Origin: Arthrobacter sp. 35W | GTDB taxonomy: Bacteria > Actinomycetota > Actinomycetes > Actinomycetales > Micrococcaceae | Direction: 5' to 3' | DNA length: 64,000 nucleotides | Assembly (NCBI RefSeq): GCF_000482545.1 | Contig: NZ_KI519454.1 | Span: forward strand, 2,454,954-2,518,953 | Shown here: piece after piece, positions 1 through 10,298 of the stretch | Position numbering within the stretch: position 1 is the first letter of the stretch | Layout of the letters: the number at the start of each line of letters is the position of its first letter | The notes under the pieces: model-generated | Seen by the model: only the letters and a program-made list of their open reading frames with translations | Told to the model about the DNA's origin: nothing | Databases searched by the model: none | Translations under genes and position numbers: made by a program

Positions 1-725
1 TAGTCCCGGGTGCCGGCCAGCAGCAGCGACGGGTCGTTCGCCAGCGCATGCACCAGCAGGGCCGTGCGTCCGGCGTTGGCGGCGGCGTCCGCGTGGGGAA
101 CGGTGGCCGGCAGCATGCCGCGGGCCATTTCCGTCTTGACCTCGACGGCGGGGATGGCCACCACAGGGGTGATGGCTTCGGCCGGTGCAACGCGGACGGA
201 GCGGAAGTCCTCGCCCTCCTGCCAGGAAATGGCCATGGCACCGAAGATCGCCGGGGCGACATTGTCCGGGTGGCCCTCCATCTCGGAGGCAAGCTGCAGC
301 ACCCAGGCGCGGTCCTGCGCATCGGCAGGGTCCACCAGGGCATTGGCCAGCGTGATTGCGGCAACGATCACCGATGCCGAGGAGCCCAGCCCTCGGCCGT
401 GGGGCAGTACGTTCTCCGCCGTGATCTTCAACCCGCCGCGGCGGTATCCCAGCCGGGCAAAGGCCAGGTCCATCGCCTTGACGGCCAGATGGCCCTCATC
501 GCGGGGCACCTCATCGGCGCCCTCGCCCCGGAGGTCGAACTCGAGGCGGCCGTCGTCGTCGAGCGTTTCAACGCTCAACGTGTCGTACAGGGCCACGGCC
601 AACCCCAGGCTGTCGAAGCCGGGGCCGAGATTGGCGCTGGTTCCGGGCACGCGTACGGTGGCGGCAAGCCCGGTGGCGGGCACCTTTGCGGTGCCCGCCA
701 CCAGCGGCGGAGTGCTCATCTGCAT
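1..725 (-). CDS. thrB: Homoserine kinase, C-terminus cut by the window edge
   Basis: Cytoplasmic GHMP-family kinase that phosphorylates L-homoserine to O-phosphohomoserine, the substrate of the threonine synthase encoded just upstream. The visible ~241 residues contain the early substrate-binding stretch VRVPGTSANLGPGFDSLG and the GHMP ATP-binding motif PHGRGLGSSAS. The ATG at 723-725 directly follows the thrC stop with no gap; a second in-frame ATG (717-719, reading MSTPPLVAG) is an equally possible start. It is the last visible gene of a leftward lysA-hom-thrC-thrB run and is presumably co-transcribed and translationally coupled. The end lies outside the window. Confidence 0.93.
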   Translation of the reverse strand, partial: MQMSTPPLVAGTAKVPATGLAATVRVPGTSANLGPGFDSLGLAVALYDTLSVETLDDDGRLEFDLRGEGADEVPRDEGHLAVKAMDLAFARLGYRRGGLKITAENVLPHGRGLGSSASVIVAAITLANALVDPADAQDRAWVLQLASEMEGHPDNVAPAIFGAMAISWQEGEDFRSVRVAPAEAITPVVAIPAVEVKTEMARGMLPATVPHADAAANAGRTALLVHALANDPSLLLAGTRD

Positions 726-1838
726 TTAGCCGTTCACAGCTTCCAGCCCAAGGGCGGAGGCGACGGTGACGACGTCGTAGGCCACGGACTGCGGCTCGAC
801 GGAGCTGCCATCGACGTTCTTCAGGGCCCAGTCCGGGTCCTTCAGGCCGTGGCCGGTGACGGTGATGACAATCGTCTTGCCGCTGGGAACCTCGCCCGCG
901 GCATGCTTCTTCAAGAGGCCCGCGACGCCGGCGGCGGAGGCGGGCTCCACGAACACGCCCTCCTTGGCCGAGAGCCAGCGGTGGGCGGCAAGGATTTCCT
1001 CGTCCGTCACGGCATCGATCAGGCCGCCGGACTCGTCGCGGGCGGCGATGGCCAGATCCCAGGACGCGGGGTTGCCGATGCGGATGGCGGTGGCGATGGT
1101 GTCAGGCTCCGTGATGGGGTGGCCGGCCACGAACGGCGCGGCACCGGCGGCCTGGAAGCCCCACATGATGGGCGTCTTGGTGGAGACGGCGTCCAGCGTG
1201 CCCGCCGTGGCGGACTCGTAGGGAGCAGCGTACTCCTTGTAGCCCTTCCAGTAGGCGCTGATGTTGCCAGCGTTGCCCACAGGAAGCACGTGGTAGTCCG
1301 GAGCGTCGCCCAGGGCATCCACCACTTCGAAGGCACCGGTCTTCTGGCCCTCGATGCGGGCGGGGTTCACCGAGTTCACCAGGAACACCGGGTAGGACTC
1401 GGCCAGCTTGCGGGCCACGTCCAGGCAGTCGTCGAAGTTGCCATCGACCTGCAGCAGCGTGGCACCGTGGGCCACGGCCTGGCTGAGCTTGCCCATGGAG
1501 ATCTTGCCCTCGGGCACCAGCACGGCGCAGGTGAGGCCTGCGGCGGTGGCGTAGGCCGCGGCGGAGGCGGAGGTGTTGCCGGTGGAGGCGCACACCACGG
1601 CCTTGGCGCCGGCGGCGACGGCGGCCGTCATGGCCATCGTCATGCCGCGGTCCTTGAAGGAGCCGGTGGGGTTCATACCCTCCACCTTCAGGTACACGGT
1701 GGAGCCGGTCAGCTCGGAGAGCTTCTGGGCGTGCACCAGCGGGGTGCCGCCCTCCCCCAGCGTGATGATCTTGGTGTCGGCCGTGACAGGCAGACGCTCG
1801 GCATATTCGCGGACAACGCCGCGCCACTGGTGAGCCAT
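726..1838 (-). CDS. thrC: Threonine synthase
   Basis: PLP enzyme converting O-phosphohomoserine to L-threonine and phosphate, the last step of threonine synthesis. The 370-residue protein has the expected length for the short actinobacterial form. The Schiff-base lysine is K62 in [11 protein letters not shown], and a phosphate-binding ASTGNTSAS loop follows about 25 residues later. Its ATG shares one base with the hom stop codon (TAATG), and its own stop abuts thrB, so hom, thrC and thrB are probably translated in a coupled manner. Confidence 0.97.
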   Translation of the reverse strand: MAHQWRGVVREYAERLPVTADTKIITLGEGGTPLVHAQKLSELTGSTVYLKVEGMNPTGSFKDRGMTMAMTAAVAAGAKAVVCASTGNTSASAAAYATAAGLTCAVLVPEGKISMGKLSQAVAHGATLLQVDGNFDDCLDVARKLAESYPVFLVNSVNPARIEGQKTGAFEVVDALGDAPDYHVLPVGNAGNISAYWKGYKEYAAPYESATAGTLDAVSTKTPIMWGFQAAGAAPFVAGHPITEPDTIATAIRIGNPASWDLAIAARDESGGLIDAVTDEEILAAHRWLSAKEGVFVEPASAAGVAGLLKKHAAGEVPSGKTIVITVTGHGLKDPDWALKNVDGSSVEPQSVAYDVVTVASALGLEAVNG

Positions 1839-3196
1839 TAGACTCCCTCTACTCTCAGAACGCTGGTGACGGAATTGATCACATCGAGGCCCTTGATGGC
1901 CTCAACGGTGGCGGCCAGTGCGGCCTCCGATGCTTCGTGCGTGACGAAGCGCAGCTCTGCAGAGCTGGCGCCGCCGTTTTGGTGCACGGTCTGGCGCATG
2001 GTCTCGATGGACACGCCATGGTCGGTGAAGACGGCGGCAATCTTGGACAGCACGCCAGGCTGGTCCGCTGCGTCCACGCCAATGTAGTAGCGCGTGGAGA
2101 CGGCCTCGATGCCCACCGCGGGCACATGCCCGGTGGTGGTTTCGGTGCGGCCGGGGCCGCCCAGCACCATGCGGCGGGCAGCGGAGACGACGTCGCCCAG
2201 CACGGCGGAGGCGGTGGGTGTGCCACCGGCGCCGCGGCCGTAGAACATCAGTTCACCGGCGTTTTCGGCCTCAATGAAGACGGCATTGAAGGCGCCGTGC
2301 ACGGCGGCCAGCGGGTGCTCGCGCGGCAGCAGGGTGGGATGCACGCGCACGGACACCGCTTCGCTTTCGACGCCATCGTCGGAAACCAACGTCAGCTTTT
2401 CGGCGATGGCCAGCAGCTTGATGACAAACCCGGCGTCCTTGGCGGCGGCGATGTCCGCAGCCGTTACGGAGCTGATGCCCTGGCAGTGCACATTTTCCAG
2501 GGCAAAGCGGGTGTGGAAGGACAGCGAGGCCAGGATGGCTGCCTTGGCGGCGGCGTCGTGGCCCTCGACGTCGGCCGTCGGATCGGCCTCGGCGTAGCCC
2601 AGACGCTGGGCGTCGGCCAGTGCATCCTCGAACTGGGCACCAGTGGTGTCCATCTGGTCCAGGATGTAGTTGGTGGTGCCGTTGACGATGCCCAGCACGC
2701 GGGTGATCTTGTCCCCGGCGAGCGAATCACGGATCGGGCGCAGGATCGGGATCGCACCGGCCACGGCGGCCTCGTAGGAGAGCTGGACGCCGGCGGCGTC
2801 GGCCTTCTCGTACAGCGAGGGGCCGTCGGCCGCCAGCAGCGCCTTGTTGCCGCTGACCACCGTGGCGCCGTGTTCAATGGCCTCCAGGATCAGCGTGCGG
2901 GCCGGCTCCAGGCCGCCCATCAGCTCAATGACGATGTCCGCTCCACGCACCAGTGCCGAGGCATCGGTGGTGAAGAGCTCCCGCGGGAGCTCCACCTCGC
3001 GCGGCGCGTCAATGTTGCGCACCGCAATACCGGACAGTTCCAGGCGGGCACCGGTGCGGGCCTGCAGGGCGTCGGCATCCTCAAGCAGAATGCGGGCCAC
3101 CTGCGATCCCACGTTGCCGGCGCCCAGCAGGGCCACCTTGAGGGTCTTGGTCGTATTGGGTGCTGCGGGATCCGCTGCGGTGGTGCGCTCGGTCAA
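1838..3196 (-). CDS. hom: Homoserine dehydrogenase
   Basis: NAD(P)-dependent reduction of L-aspartate semialdehyde to homoserine, the branch point from lysine to threonine/methionine. The Rossmann motif [10 protein letters not shown] is near residue 25. The catalytic domain carries the family motif [11 protein letters not shown], and a C-terminal ACT domain (around [18 protein letters not shown]) suggests feedback by threonine. No ATG lies before the Rossmann strand. The best start is TTG at 3196, with AGGGG about nine bases upstream inside the end of lysA; it begins four bases after the lysA stop. The 452-residue length is normal for the ACT-containing form. Confidence 0.95.
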   Translation of the reverse strand: MTERTTAADPAAPNTTKTLKVALLGAGNVGSQVARILLEDADALQARTGARLELSGIAVRNIDAPREVELPRELFTTDASALVRGADIVIELMGGLEPARTLILEAIEHGATVVSGNKALLAADGPSLYEKADAAGVQLSYEAAVAGAIPILRPIRDSLAGDKITRVLGIVNGTTNYILDQMDTTGAQFEDALADAQRLGYAEADPTADVEGHDAAAKAAILASLSFHTRFALENVHCQGISSVTAADIAAAKDAGFVIKLLAIAEKLTLVSDDGVESEAVSVRVHPTLLPREHPLAAVHGAFNAVFIEAENAGELMFYGRGAGGTPTASAVLGDVVSAARRMVLGGPGRTETTTGHVPAVGIEAVSTRYYIGVDAADQPGVLSKIAAVFTDHGVSIETMRQTVHQNGGASSAELRFVTHEASEAALAATVEAIKGLDVINSVTSVLRVEGV

Positions 3197-3200
3197 GGTG

Positions 3201-4706
3201 TTAAGCCCCTAAATCGCGTGCTAACAAGTCGTCTTCGGTTTCTCCCCGCACAATGAGGCGGGCTGCCCCGTTTCGGACGGCGACCACAGGGGGCCTGGGC
3301 ACGTAGTTGTAGTTGCTGGCCAATGCCCAGCAGTACGCCCCCGTGCCCGGGACTGCAAGAAGGTCGCCGGCCGCCACGTCGTTGGGCAGATATACATCTC
3401 TAACAACAATGTCGCCGCTCTCGCAATGTTTGCCCACTACTCGGGACAGCGCGGGGGCGGCAGCGGAGGTCCGGCTGGCCAAAACGGCCGAATAATCCGC
3501 GTCATAGAGCACCGGACGGGCGTTGTCGCTCATTCCGCCGTCCACCGACACATAACGACGCGGAGCCGTAACCGGGGAGCCTCCATCGGAAGCATCCGCG
3601 GCGCCGTCCACCTCGACGTTGACAGTTTTCAGCGTGCCGGTCTCGTACAGGGTGAAGGTGGTGCTGCCGACAATGGCCCGTCCCGGCTCGATGGAGATCC
3701 GCGGGGCGGTGATGCCCAGTTCCGCGCAGGTGGAGCGCACGACGGCGGCCATGGCCGCGGCGATCTCGGCCGGCGGGCGCGGGGTGTCCACGGCGGTGTA
3801 GGCGATGCCGTAGCCGCCGCCCAGGTCCAGCTCGGGCAGCGTGATGGCGTAGCTGTGCTGCATCTGCGCGAGGAAGGTCAGCAGGCGCTCCGCGGCCAGC
3901 GCGAAGCCCTCCGGCTCGAAGATCTGCGAGCCGATGTGGCAGTGCAGGCCCAGCAGCTCGATGCCCTCGGACGCCGTCGCAGCGGCAACCGCCGCCTCCG
4001 CCGGGCTCACGCTGGCGCCGTCGGCCAACATGGAGAGGCCGAACTTCTGGTCCTCGTGGGCCGTGGCAATGAATTCATGGGTGTGCGCGTGCACGCCCGG
4101 GGTCAGGCGGAGCATCACCTTGGCACGCTCGCCGCGGGAAACCGCAATGGCCGCCACGCGTTCCAGCTCGTCCAGGCTGTCCACCACGATGCGGCCCAGC
4201 TTCATGTCCAAGGCGCGGTTGATCTCCGCGGCGGACTTGTTGTTGCCATGCAGGCCCAGGTTCTCCCCCGCCAGCCCGGCGCGGGCAGCCACGGCCAGTT
4301 CGCCGCCGGAGCAGGTGTCCAGGCGCAGGCCCTCGCTGTCCACCCAGCGGGCAATCTCCGTGCAGAGGAAGGACTTGCCGGCGTAGTAGACGTCCACGCC
4401 GCCGCAGATGTCCGCGAAGGCGGCGTCGAAGGCATCCTTGAACGCCCGGGCACGCGCCCGGAAGTCGGCCTCGGAGACGACGAAGAGCGGGGTGCCGAAC
4501 TGTGCCTTGAGCTCGGCGACGGAGACGCCGTCGACGCCCACCACGCCGTCGTCGTTGCGGGACACATCCTGGGCCCACATCAGCGGCGTGAGCTCGTTCA
4601 GATCACCGGGGGCGGGCAGCCACTCGGGCGCCAGCGCGGCCCCGGCAGCCGTATTGATGCCGGTCTGCGCTGTATCTTGGGCGGTCTCTTTCGCCAAGGC
4701 GATCAC
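3201..4706 (-). CDS. lysA: Diaminopimelate decarboxylase
   Basis: PLP fold-III decarboxylase making L-lysine from meso-diaminopimelate. The Schiff-base lysine is K111 in YYAGKSFLC. The C-terminal barrel has the HCESGD substrate/cofactor motif and [12 protein letters not shown], both typical of LysA. The frame stays open into argS, but GTG at 4704-4706 overlaps the argS stop (GTGA) and has GGAGAGG just upstream, so I take it as the start (501 residues). It lies between argS and hom in one leftward operon, an order common in Arthrobacter and Corynebacterium relatives. Confidence 0.95.
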   Translation of the reverse strand: MIALAKETAQDTAQTGINTAAGAALAPEWLPAPGDLNELTPLMWAQDVSRNDDGVVGVDGVSVAELKAQFGTPLFVVSEADFRARARAFKDAFDAAFADICGGVDVYYAGKSFLCTEIARWVDSEGLRLDTCSGGELAVAARAGLAGENLGLHGNNKSAAEINRALDMKLGRIVVDSLDELERVAAIAVSRGERAKVMLRLTPGVHAHTHEFIATAHEDQKFGLSMLADGASVSPAEAAVAAATASEGIELLGLHCHIGSQIFEPEGFALAAERLLTFLAQMQHSYAITLPELDLGGGYGIAYTAVDTPRPPAEIAAAMAAVVRSTCAELGITAPRISIEPGRAIVGSTTFTLYETGTLKTVNVEVDGAADASDGGSPVTAPRRYVSVDGGMSDNARPVLYDADYSAVLASRTSAAAPALSRVVGKHCESGDIVVRDVYLPNDVAAGDLLAVPGTGAYCWALASNYNYVPRPPVVAVRNGAARLIVRGETEDDLLARDLGA

Positions 4707-6355
4707 ATCCTCTCCGGAGCGGAAACACCCAGCAGACCCAGGCCGTTGGCCAGCACCTGGCGGGTGGCATCGTTCAGCCACAGGCGGGTGCGGTTGACGT
4801 CGGTGATGGCCTCATCGCCCATCGGGGTGACGCGGCAGGCGTCGTACCAGCGGTGGTAGGCACCGGCGATGACCTCCAGGTGGCGGGCCACGCGGTGCGG
4901 TTCGCGGTAGGCGGCGGCCTGGGCCACGACGCCGGGGAACTGGCCCAGGACGGCCAGCAGTTCGGACTCGGTGGCGTGGCTGAGCGCACCGGCGTCGAAG
5001 GCGCTGCGGTCCACACCGGCGGCCTCGGCGTTGCGGCCCACGGCGCACGTGCGGGCGTGGGCGTACTGGACGTAGAACACCGGGTTCTCGTTGGAGCGCT
5101 TGGTCAGCACATCCAGATCGATGTCGATATTGGAGTCCGAGGAGAAGCGGGCCAGCGAGTAGCGGGCGGCGTCCGTGCCGACAACCTCCACCAGGTCCTC
5201 CATCGTGACAACTGTGCCGGCGCGCTTGGACATGCGCACGGGGGTGCCGTCCTTGACCAGGTTCACCATCTGGCCGATCAGCACCTCCACGCGGTCGGCG
5301 TCGTCGCCCATGGCAGCGGCAGCGGCCTTCAGGCGGGCCACATAGCCGTGGTGGTCGGCGCCGAGCATGTAGATGCACAGGTCGAAGCCGCGGTCGCGCT
5401 TGTTCTTGAAGTAGGCGATGTCGCCGGCGATGTAGGCGGCGTTGCCATCGCTCTTGATGACCACGCGGTCCTTGTCGTCGCCAAAGTCGGTGGAGTTCAG
5501 CCACCAGGCGCCGTCCTTGAGGTACATGTGGCCGGAGCCCTTGAGCTGCTCGAGCAGCTTCTCCACGGCACCGTCCTCGAAGAGCGAGTTCTCGTGGAAG
5601 TAGACGTCAAAGTCCACGCCGAACTCGTGCAGCGATTCGCGGATGGAGGCGAACATGAGTTCCACACCGTGGGCGCGGAACTCTTCCTGCGGGTCCTCGG
5701 CGGAGAGGATGTCCGGGTGCGCGTTCACCACGGCCTGGGCGATGTCCACAATGTACTCGCCGCCGTAGCCGTCCTCCGGGGCCGGCTCACCCTTGGCGCT
5801 GGCCAGCAGGGAGCGGGCAAACTTGTCGATCTGGTTGCCGTGGTCGTTGAAGTAGTACTCACGGGTTACATCCGCGCCCTGGGCCAGGAAGATGCGGGCC
5901 AGGGAATCGCCGACGGCGGCCCAGCGGGTGCCGCCGAGGTGGATCGGGCCGGTGGGGTTGGCCGAGACGAACTCCAGGTTGATCTTGGTGCCGGCCATCG
6001 CGGCGTTGGTGCCGAAGGCCTCGCCGGATTCCACGATGGACTTGGCGAGCTCGCCGGCGGCGGCGGCGTCGAGGATGATGTTCAGGAAGCCGGGGCCGGC
6101 AATCTCCACCTTGGCCACGCCATCGATCTGCTCCAGACGGGTGCTGAGCAGTTGGGCGATGGTGCGCGGCGGCACACCGGCGGGCTTGGCCAGCTGCAGG
6201 GCGATGCTGGTGGCCCAGTCTCCGTGCTCCCGGCTCTTCGGTCGCTCCACGCGCACCTCCTTGGGCAGCGCCTCGGCGGGAACGTTGAGTTCACCGGCGG
6301 CGGCAGCGTCGTGGAGGCAGGTGGTAATGGCGGCGGAAAGTTCTTCAGGAGTCAC
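4703..6355 (-). CDS. argS: Arginyl-tRNA synthetase
   Basis: Class Ia aminoacyl-tRNA synthetase charging tRNA-Arg. The HIGH-type motif is HLGG at about 139-142 ([15 protein letters not shown]) and the KMSKS equivalent is RMSKRAG. The C-terminal DALR anticodon-binding domain ends in [15 protein letters not shown] choose GTG at 6353-6355 (550 residues, [10 protein letters not shown]). It has no Shine-Dalgarno but lies six bases after TACACT, which fits a leaderless transcript; a longer reading from 6382 is less likely. First gene of the argS-lysA-hom-thrC-thrB run. A tRNA-Arg gene lies at 10013, but no link is implied. Confidence 0.95.
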   Translation of the reverse strand: MTPEELSAAITTCLHDAAAAGELNVPAEALPKEVRVERPKSREHGDWATSIALQLAKPAGVPPRTIAQLLSTRLEQIDGVAKVEIAGPGFLNIILDAAAAGELAKSIVESGEAFGTNAAMAGTKINLEFVSANPTGPIHLGGTRWAAVGDSLARIFLAQGADVTREYYFNDHGNQIDKFARSLLASAKGEPAPEDGYGGEYIVDIAQAVVNAHPDILSAEDPQEEFRAHGVELMFASIRESLHEFGVDFDVYFHENSLFEDGAVEKLLEQLKGSGHMYLKDGAWWLNSTDFGDDKDRVVIKSDGNAAYIAGDIAYFKNKRDRGFDLCIYMLGADHHGYVARLKAAAAAMGDDADRVEVLIGQMVNLVKDGTPVRMSKRAGTVVTMEDLVEVVGTDAARYSLARFSSDSNIDIDLDVLTKRSNENPVFYVQYAHARTCAVGRNAEAAGVDRSAFDAGALSHATESELLAVLGQFPGVVAQAAAYREPHRVARHLEVIAGAYHRWYDACRVTPMGDEAITDVNRTRLWLNDATRQVLANGLGLLGVSAPERM

Positions 6356-6415
6356 CGTCCCAGTGTACGTTTGCCGCCCCACCGCTCCCCAATCGGGTGT
6401 GGGAAGCGACGTTGC

Positions 6416-7198
6416 TCAACCGTAGGACGTCTCCATGGTCTTCCACCATTGGCATGTTGCTGTAATGCCGAGGGCGGCGACCGGGACGCAGAGGAAGAGC
6501 TGCAGCGGGCTGACCGTTTCGGCGGCCGCCGCTCCGCCCATGCCCATCCACAGCCCCGGCGCCGCATAGGGAAACCATGCCCCGGCGCCGAAGGCCGTCA
6601 CCACTTGGGTGGCGACCACCAGCAGCACCAGGGCCCCGACACCGGGAAGATAGCCGCGCGCCACACTGGCGACGACGGCAAGGGGGCAGGCCAGCAGGGC
6701 CGCCAGGGCGCCGGCGCACCAGGCCTTGCCCGCCGCGGCCAGATCGTCGGGTCCGGGGATGCCCAGGCCAATGGCGGTGCCGGCCACGAAGGCCGCAGCC
6801 GTGGTGGCCAGGCAGAGTGCCAGCGACCACAGCAGGACCACGGCAAACTTTGCGCAGGCCAGCTGCCGACGGCTGACGGGCAGGGAAAACAAGCAGGACT
6901 GGGTCTTGTCGGTGAACTCGCGGCCGAAGCACCAGCACACCACAAAACCGATGCCTATCAGCGCCCCCACGGACAGCAGCATCCCCACCATCGCCAAGTA
7001 CCCGGCCCAGCCCGAACCCGTCAGCAGGGCCGCGGCCTTATGGCCGATCTGGCTGGACCCATCGGAGGTCGCAGCAACCATGAAGGCCGCTGCGAGCACC
7101 GGCAGCCCCGCCCCAACCAGGCCGGAAACCGTGCGCACCACGGGCGCCCGGCGGAACTTCAGGGCCTCGAATTCCAGCGCCTGTGCGAAGGTGCTCAT
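6416..7198 (-). CDS. ABC-2 type transporter permease
   Basis: Integral membrane protein of 260 residues with about six hydrophobic segments (for example around residues 22-45, 55-80, 100-130, 145-170, 180-200 and 225-245) and the soluble N-terminal start FEALKFRRAPVVRT typical of ABC-2 permeases. Its ATG overlaps the stop of the upstream ATPase gene (ATGA), so the two form one export unit. The TetR gene heads the same operon. The substrate cannot be read from the sequence; efflux of a drug or peptide is a common role of this arrangement. Confidence 0.85.
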   Translation of the reverse strand: MSTFAQALEFEALKFRRAPVVRTVSGLVGAGLPVLAAAFMVAATSDGSSQIGHKAAALLTGSGWAGYLAMVGMLLSVGALIGIGFVVCWCFGREFTDKTQSCLFSLPVSRRQLACAKFAVVLLWSLALCLATTAAAFVAGTAIGLGIPGPDDLAAAGKAWCAGALAALLACPLAVVASVARGYLPGVGALVLLVVATQVVTAFGAGAWFPYAAPGLWMGMGGAAAAETVSPLQLFLCVPVAALGITATCQWWKTMETSYG

Positions 7199-7929
7199 CC
7201 CAGCTCCTGCTCGTCGGACTGCAGCACCAGGTCAAAGAACCTGCGTTCCAGATCCACCGTTCCCGGTGCCAGCGAGCCGATGATCCTGCCGCGGTGGAGC
7301 ACGCTGATCCTGTCGGCCATCCGCGAGACCTCATCAAGGTGGTGGCTGGAGACCAGGACGGCGGCGCCCCGCTCCCTGGCCGCGTCCTGGAGCAGCCGGC
7401 GGAGGACTATGACACCGCGGGGGTCCAGGGCATTGGTCGGTTCGTCCAGGACCAGCACCGTGGGTGTATGGACCAGTGCGGCGGCCAGACCCACGCGCTG
7501 CCGATTTCCCAGCGACAGCGCCCCGGCGCGAAAGTCGGCATAGGCATCCAGTCCCAGATCGGACAACGCCTTGTCTGCGGCCAAAGCGGCGGCCGCCCTG
7601 CCCAGGCCGTGCAGCCGGGCCGAGGAGTAGATGTTTTCCTTTGCCGACAGCTCCGGATATGCGAAGGGAGTCTCGAGCATCTGCCCCACCGTCGACCAGA
7701 GCTGCGGTGCGGCCCCAGGCACCTGGACTCCGGAAAGGCGGGCCGAGCCCCCATCCGGGGTGAGCATGCCCAGCAGGATCCGCATCAGCGTCGTCTTGCC
7801 GGCACCGTTCAGCCCGACGATGGCGTGGATTTCCGCCGGTCCCACGTCCAGGGACACGTCATCGAGGACGCCAAGGCCGCCTAGAGCCTTAGTGATCCGC
7901 TCTGCTGTGATGGCTGCAGGCGCTGTCAC
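7195..7929 (-). CDS. ABC transporter ATP-binding protein
   Basis: Nucleotide-binding subunit of a two-gene ABC-2 exporter. Walker A is GLNGAGKTT, the signature is LSLGNRQRVGLA (a variant of LSGGQ) and Walker B plus D-loop is VLVLDEPTNALDP, followed by the switch-histidine region VSSHHLDEV. The frame is open far into the TetR gene, but GTG at 7927-7929 forms a GTGA overlap with the TetR stop and gives a normal 244-residue protein beginning MTAPAAITAERITKALGG. Translationally coupled on both sides; expressed with and probably controlled by the TetR protein. Confidence 0.9.
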   Translation of the reverse strand: MTAPAAITAERITKALGGLGVLDDVSLDVGPAEIHAIVGLNGAGKTTLMRILLGMLTPDGGSARLSGVQVPGAAPQLWSTVGQMLETPFAYPELSAKENIYSSARLHGLGRAAAALAADKALSDLGLDAYADFRAGALSLGNRQRVGLAAALVHTPTVLVLDEPTNALDPRGVIVLRRLLQDAARERGAAVLVSSHHLDEVSRMADRISVLHRGRIIGSLAPGTVDLERRFFDLVLQSDEQELG

Positions 7930-8516
7930 CGGGCTCGCCGGACCGTCCCGCCAGGTCCACAGGGGTCTCCCGGCGCGCCCATCAGTGCCAGGGCCGCGCC
8001 CATCCGTTCCCGAAGGTCCTGCCCGTCCGGCTCCGCCGCCCAGTCCAACAGGGCTGCCGTCACGCCACCCAGGCAGGAACCAGCGGCCACCCGGGCTTCC
8101 AGCCGGGCAACCCCCGTTCCGACTAGGGCTTTGACCAAGAGGTCCTCGGTTCTGCGGTTGTTTTCCCAAATGCCGGCCGCGAGCCGTGGGTGGCCGGCTA
8201 TGAGTCCGATCTTGTCCCGAACGGCGCTGTCGGCTGGCCCGGGCATTGCGCTCCACGCGGCCAGCAGGCCCCGACGGACCCGCTCCATCGCCGGCAGTGC
8301 GGAATCCTGGGCGGCCACGAGGCCCGCGATCACTGGATCATAGGGGTCGTCAAAGACCACAGAGTCCTTCGTGGGAAAGTGCCTGAAGAAGGTCATCTGC
8401 GACACCTGGGCAGCCTCGGCGATCTGTGCGACTGTCGTCTCGTCGAATCCCTGCGACAGGAACAGCTCCATGGCCCGTTCCTGTAGGAGCGCTTTGGTGG
8501 CTGCGGCTTTTCCCAT
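7926..8516 (-). CDS. TetR-family transcriptional regulator
   Basis: A 196-residue repressor-type protein. The N-terminal helix-turn-helix spans about residues 10-50 (FDETTVAQIAEAAQVSQMTFFRHF, in two pieces); the C-terminal part is a TetR-like ligand domain of unknown specificity. I start at ATG 8514-8516 because the next upstream ATG falls inside the palindromic operator. There is no Shine-Dalgarno, and TAACAT lies seven bases before the ATG, so the mRNA is probably leaderless with its -10 box inside the operator. First gene of a TetR-ATPase-permease operon, which it probably autoregulates. Confidence 0.9.
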   Translation of the reverse strand: MGKAAATKALLQERAMELFLSQGFDETTVAQIAEAAQVSQMTFFRHFPTKDSVVFDDPYDPVIAGLVAAQDSALPAMERVRRGLLAAWSAMPGPADSAVRDKIGLIAGHPRLAAGIWENNRRTEDLLVKALVGTGVARLEARVAAGSCLGGVTAALLDWAAEPDGQDLRERMGAALALMGAPGDPCGPGGTVRRAR

Positions 8517-8521
8517 GGCCA

Positions 8522-8542
8522 AAATGTTAGTCTCTAACATTT
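8522..8542. promoter_or_regulatory. Palindromic operator of the TetR-ABC operon
   Basis: Perfect 9-bp inverted repeat AAATGTTAG-TCT-CTAACATTT. It covers the -10-like TAACAT (minus strand) that precedes the leaderless TetR start at 8516 by seven bases. Position and symmetry indicate the autoregulatory site of the adjacent TetR protein. Binding is inferred, not shown. Confidence 0.72.
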
Positions 8543-8591
8543 AGGCGGTCAAGGGTCCGCTCGTTGCAAGTGCTGCGGGGAACTCCCCGGC

Positions 8592-9848
8592 CTAGGCGGC
8601 CGCCGCCGGCTTGAAGTCGTCCTCCAGCATTCGCGGGCGGCAGATGATGAAGGCTCCGGCACCCAGCAGCACCAGGGTGGCAAAGAGGAAGACGAACGGC
8701 AGCGTCCAGCCGCCGCTGGCCTGGTGCAGCAGGCCAAAGAGCAGCGGACCGGAGCAGGCGAGCGCGTAGCCCATCCCCTGGCTGAAGCCGGAGAGGGCAC
8801 CGGCGCCCACGTGCGTGCGGGTGCGGTGGTTGATCAGCAGCAGCGACAGCGGGAAGGTGCCGGGCCCAAGTCCGGCCAGCACCACCCAGAGCCAGGTCAG
8901 CGTCGCCGGGGCCAGCAGCAGCCCCAGGTACCCGGCCACAAAGCAGCCCAGCATCACCAGCACCACGGGGAAGGGATTGGCCATCTTAGCAGCCAGCAGC
9001 GGGATCAGCAGGCTCATCGGCAGGCCCAGGGCGGCGAAGAGTGCGAGCATGCTGCCGGCACTGCCACGGTCCAGCCCGGCCTCGGTAAGGATCTCCGGCA
9101 GCCAGGCAAACATGGAATAGGTGTTCAAGGAGGTGCAGCCGAACATGAAGGTCAGGCCCCAGGCCACCGGCGAGCGCCACAGGTTCATCTTCGGCGCGGG
9201 TGCCTTGCTGCCCCCGGCTCCGTGGACGACGACGGCGGGCCCGGTACCAGCGGCCGGCTTGGCCACCGCCGTCGCTGGTGTCCTTCCGCTGGCCAGCACG
9301 CCCAGCCAGGGCAGCAGCGCAACGGTGCTCACGCCAGCCCAGAGGACCAGGGACAGCTGCCAGCTCGTGGCGTCAGCCACCGGGACGGCCAGCTGGGCCG
9401 GCAGGGCTGTGCCCACGCTGAGCGCCGTCACGTAGATGGCCGTCATCAGGCCCACCTTGGTGGGGAAGTATTTCTTGACCAGCGGCGGCAGCAGGACATT
9501 GCCCGCGCCCAGTCCAGCCAGCGATACGACGGAGAGCACCAGGAACAGTGCCGTGGTGGGGGCGAAGACGCGCAGCACCTGGCCCACGGTGGAGACGACC
9601 ATGGCGCCGACGGCAAGCCATTCCAGCGACGCCCAGCGGATCACATAGGGGGTCAGGAAGCCAAACACCGCAAAGGCTGCGGTGGGCAGCATCCCCAGCA
9701 GGCCAATGGTGGCCGCATCCATGGGGAGCTGCGCATCAATGGTGGACACCAGCGGCGGAACCACTGTGACCGCCGACCGCAAAGTCAGGGCGACAAGAAT
9801 GATTCCTGCCGCGACGAGCCATTGGGGTCTGCGCGTTTGTGTCACCAT
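8592..9848 (-). CDS. MFS transporter, CynX/NimT-like
   Basis: Twelve-helix major facilitator of 418 residues. The start MVTQTRRPQWLVAAGIILVA runs straight into TM1, and the LTLRSAVTVVPPLV / TIGLLGMLPTAAFAVFG pattern resembles the cyanate/2-nitroimidazole transporter subgroup. A loop of about 40 residues with an Ala/Pro/Gly-rich stretch separates the two six-helix halves. ATG at 9846-9848 follows TAACGT by seven bases with no Shine-Dalgarno, so it is probably leaderless. Monocistronic: the TetR operon starts 50 bp beyond its end in the same direction. The substrate is not inferable. Confidence 0.88.
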   Translation of the reverse strand: MVTQTRRPQWLVAAGIILVALTLRSAVTVVPPLVSTIDAQLPMDAATIGLLGMLPTAAFAVFGFLTPYVIRWASLEWLAVGAMVVSTVGQVLRVFAPTTALFLVLSVVSLAGLGAGNVLLPPLVKKYFPTKVGLMTAIYVTALSVGTALPAQLAVPVADATSWQLSLVLWAGVSTVALLPWLGVLASGRTPATAVAKPAAGTGPAVVVHGAGGSKAPAPKMNLWRSPVAWGLTFMFGCTSLNTYSMFAWLPEILTEAGLDRGSAGSMLALFAALGLPMSLLIPLLAAKMANPFPVVLVMLGCFVAGYLGLLLAPATLTWLWVVLAGLGPGTFPLSLLLINHRTRTHVGAGALSGFSQGMGYALACSGPLLFGLLHQASGGWTLPFVFLFATLVLLGAGAFIICRPRMLEDDFKPAAAA

Positions 9849-10012
9849 TTGAGCAACGTTACCCCCGCAATCCCCGCCACAGCAGGCGGATTTGCGATGA
9901 TCTTGGACACGCTGTGCACCCCGCGGTCAACGCGCCAGGGTCCCGGTTTTACTTTGCACGCGCCACACCTGATAAGCTCGTTTCCGTTCCCATCGGCAAC
10001 CACGGTTGCCGC

Positions 10013-10085
10013 GCCCTCGTAGCTCAGGGGATAGAGCGTCTGCCTCCGGAGCAGAAGGCCGTAGGTTCGAATCCTATCGAGGGCA
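10013..10085 (+). tRNA. tRNA-Arg (anticodon CCG)
   Basis: Complete cloverleaf. The acceptor GCCCTCG pairs with CGAGGGC, the D arm is GCTC/GAGC, the anticodon stem TCTGC/GCAGA encloses CTCCGGA (anticodon CCG), the variable loop is AGGCC, and the T arm is GTAGG-TTCGAAT-CCTAT. Discriminator base A at 10085; CCA is not encoded. An extended -10 (TGATAAGCT) lies about 35 bp upstream. The gene is divergent from the MFS gene and followed at once by a strong terminator. Confidence 0.97.
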
Positions 10086-10092
10086 CGGAATG

Positions 10093-10127
10093 AGACCCCG
10101 CCAGTTCATTGAGCTGGCGGGGTCTTT
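10093..10127 (+). terminator. Intrinsic terminator of the tRNA-Arg gene
   Basis: Perfect 12-bp stem (AGACCCCGCCAG paired with CTGGCGGGGTCT) with a 9-base loop, ending in a short TTT run. It begins eight bases after the mature tRNA end. Confidence 0.88.
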
Positions 10128-10298
10128 CCATGCCCGGCCGTTCTCTCCGCCGTCGATGTGGCGCAAACTCCGCGGACCCGAACGGCGCGCCCGTTCGACG
10201 ACGGCATCCGGGACACGTTTCCCCGTCCAGGACGCGTCCACAATTGCGTCCCAAGCGGGGAATGGCATCCTCCCCGGGTCGTGGTGGTTGGACACAGG

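Noticed and set aside
48-1841. Rightward open frame across thrB and thrC
   Set aside because: Shadow of the thrC/thrB coding strand; His/Gly-rich with no recognisable domain.
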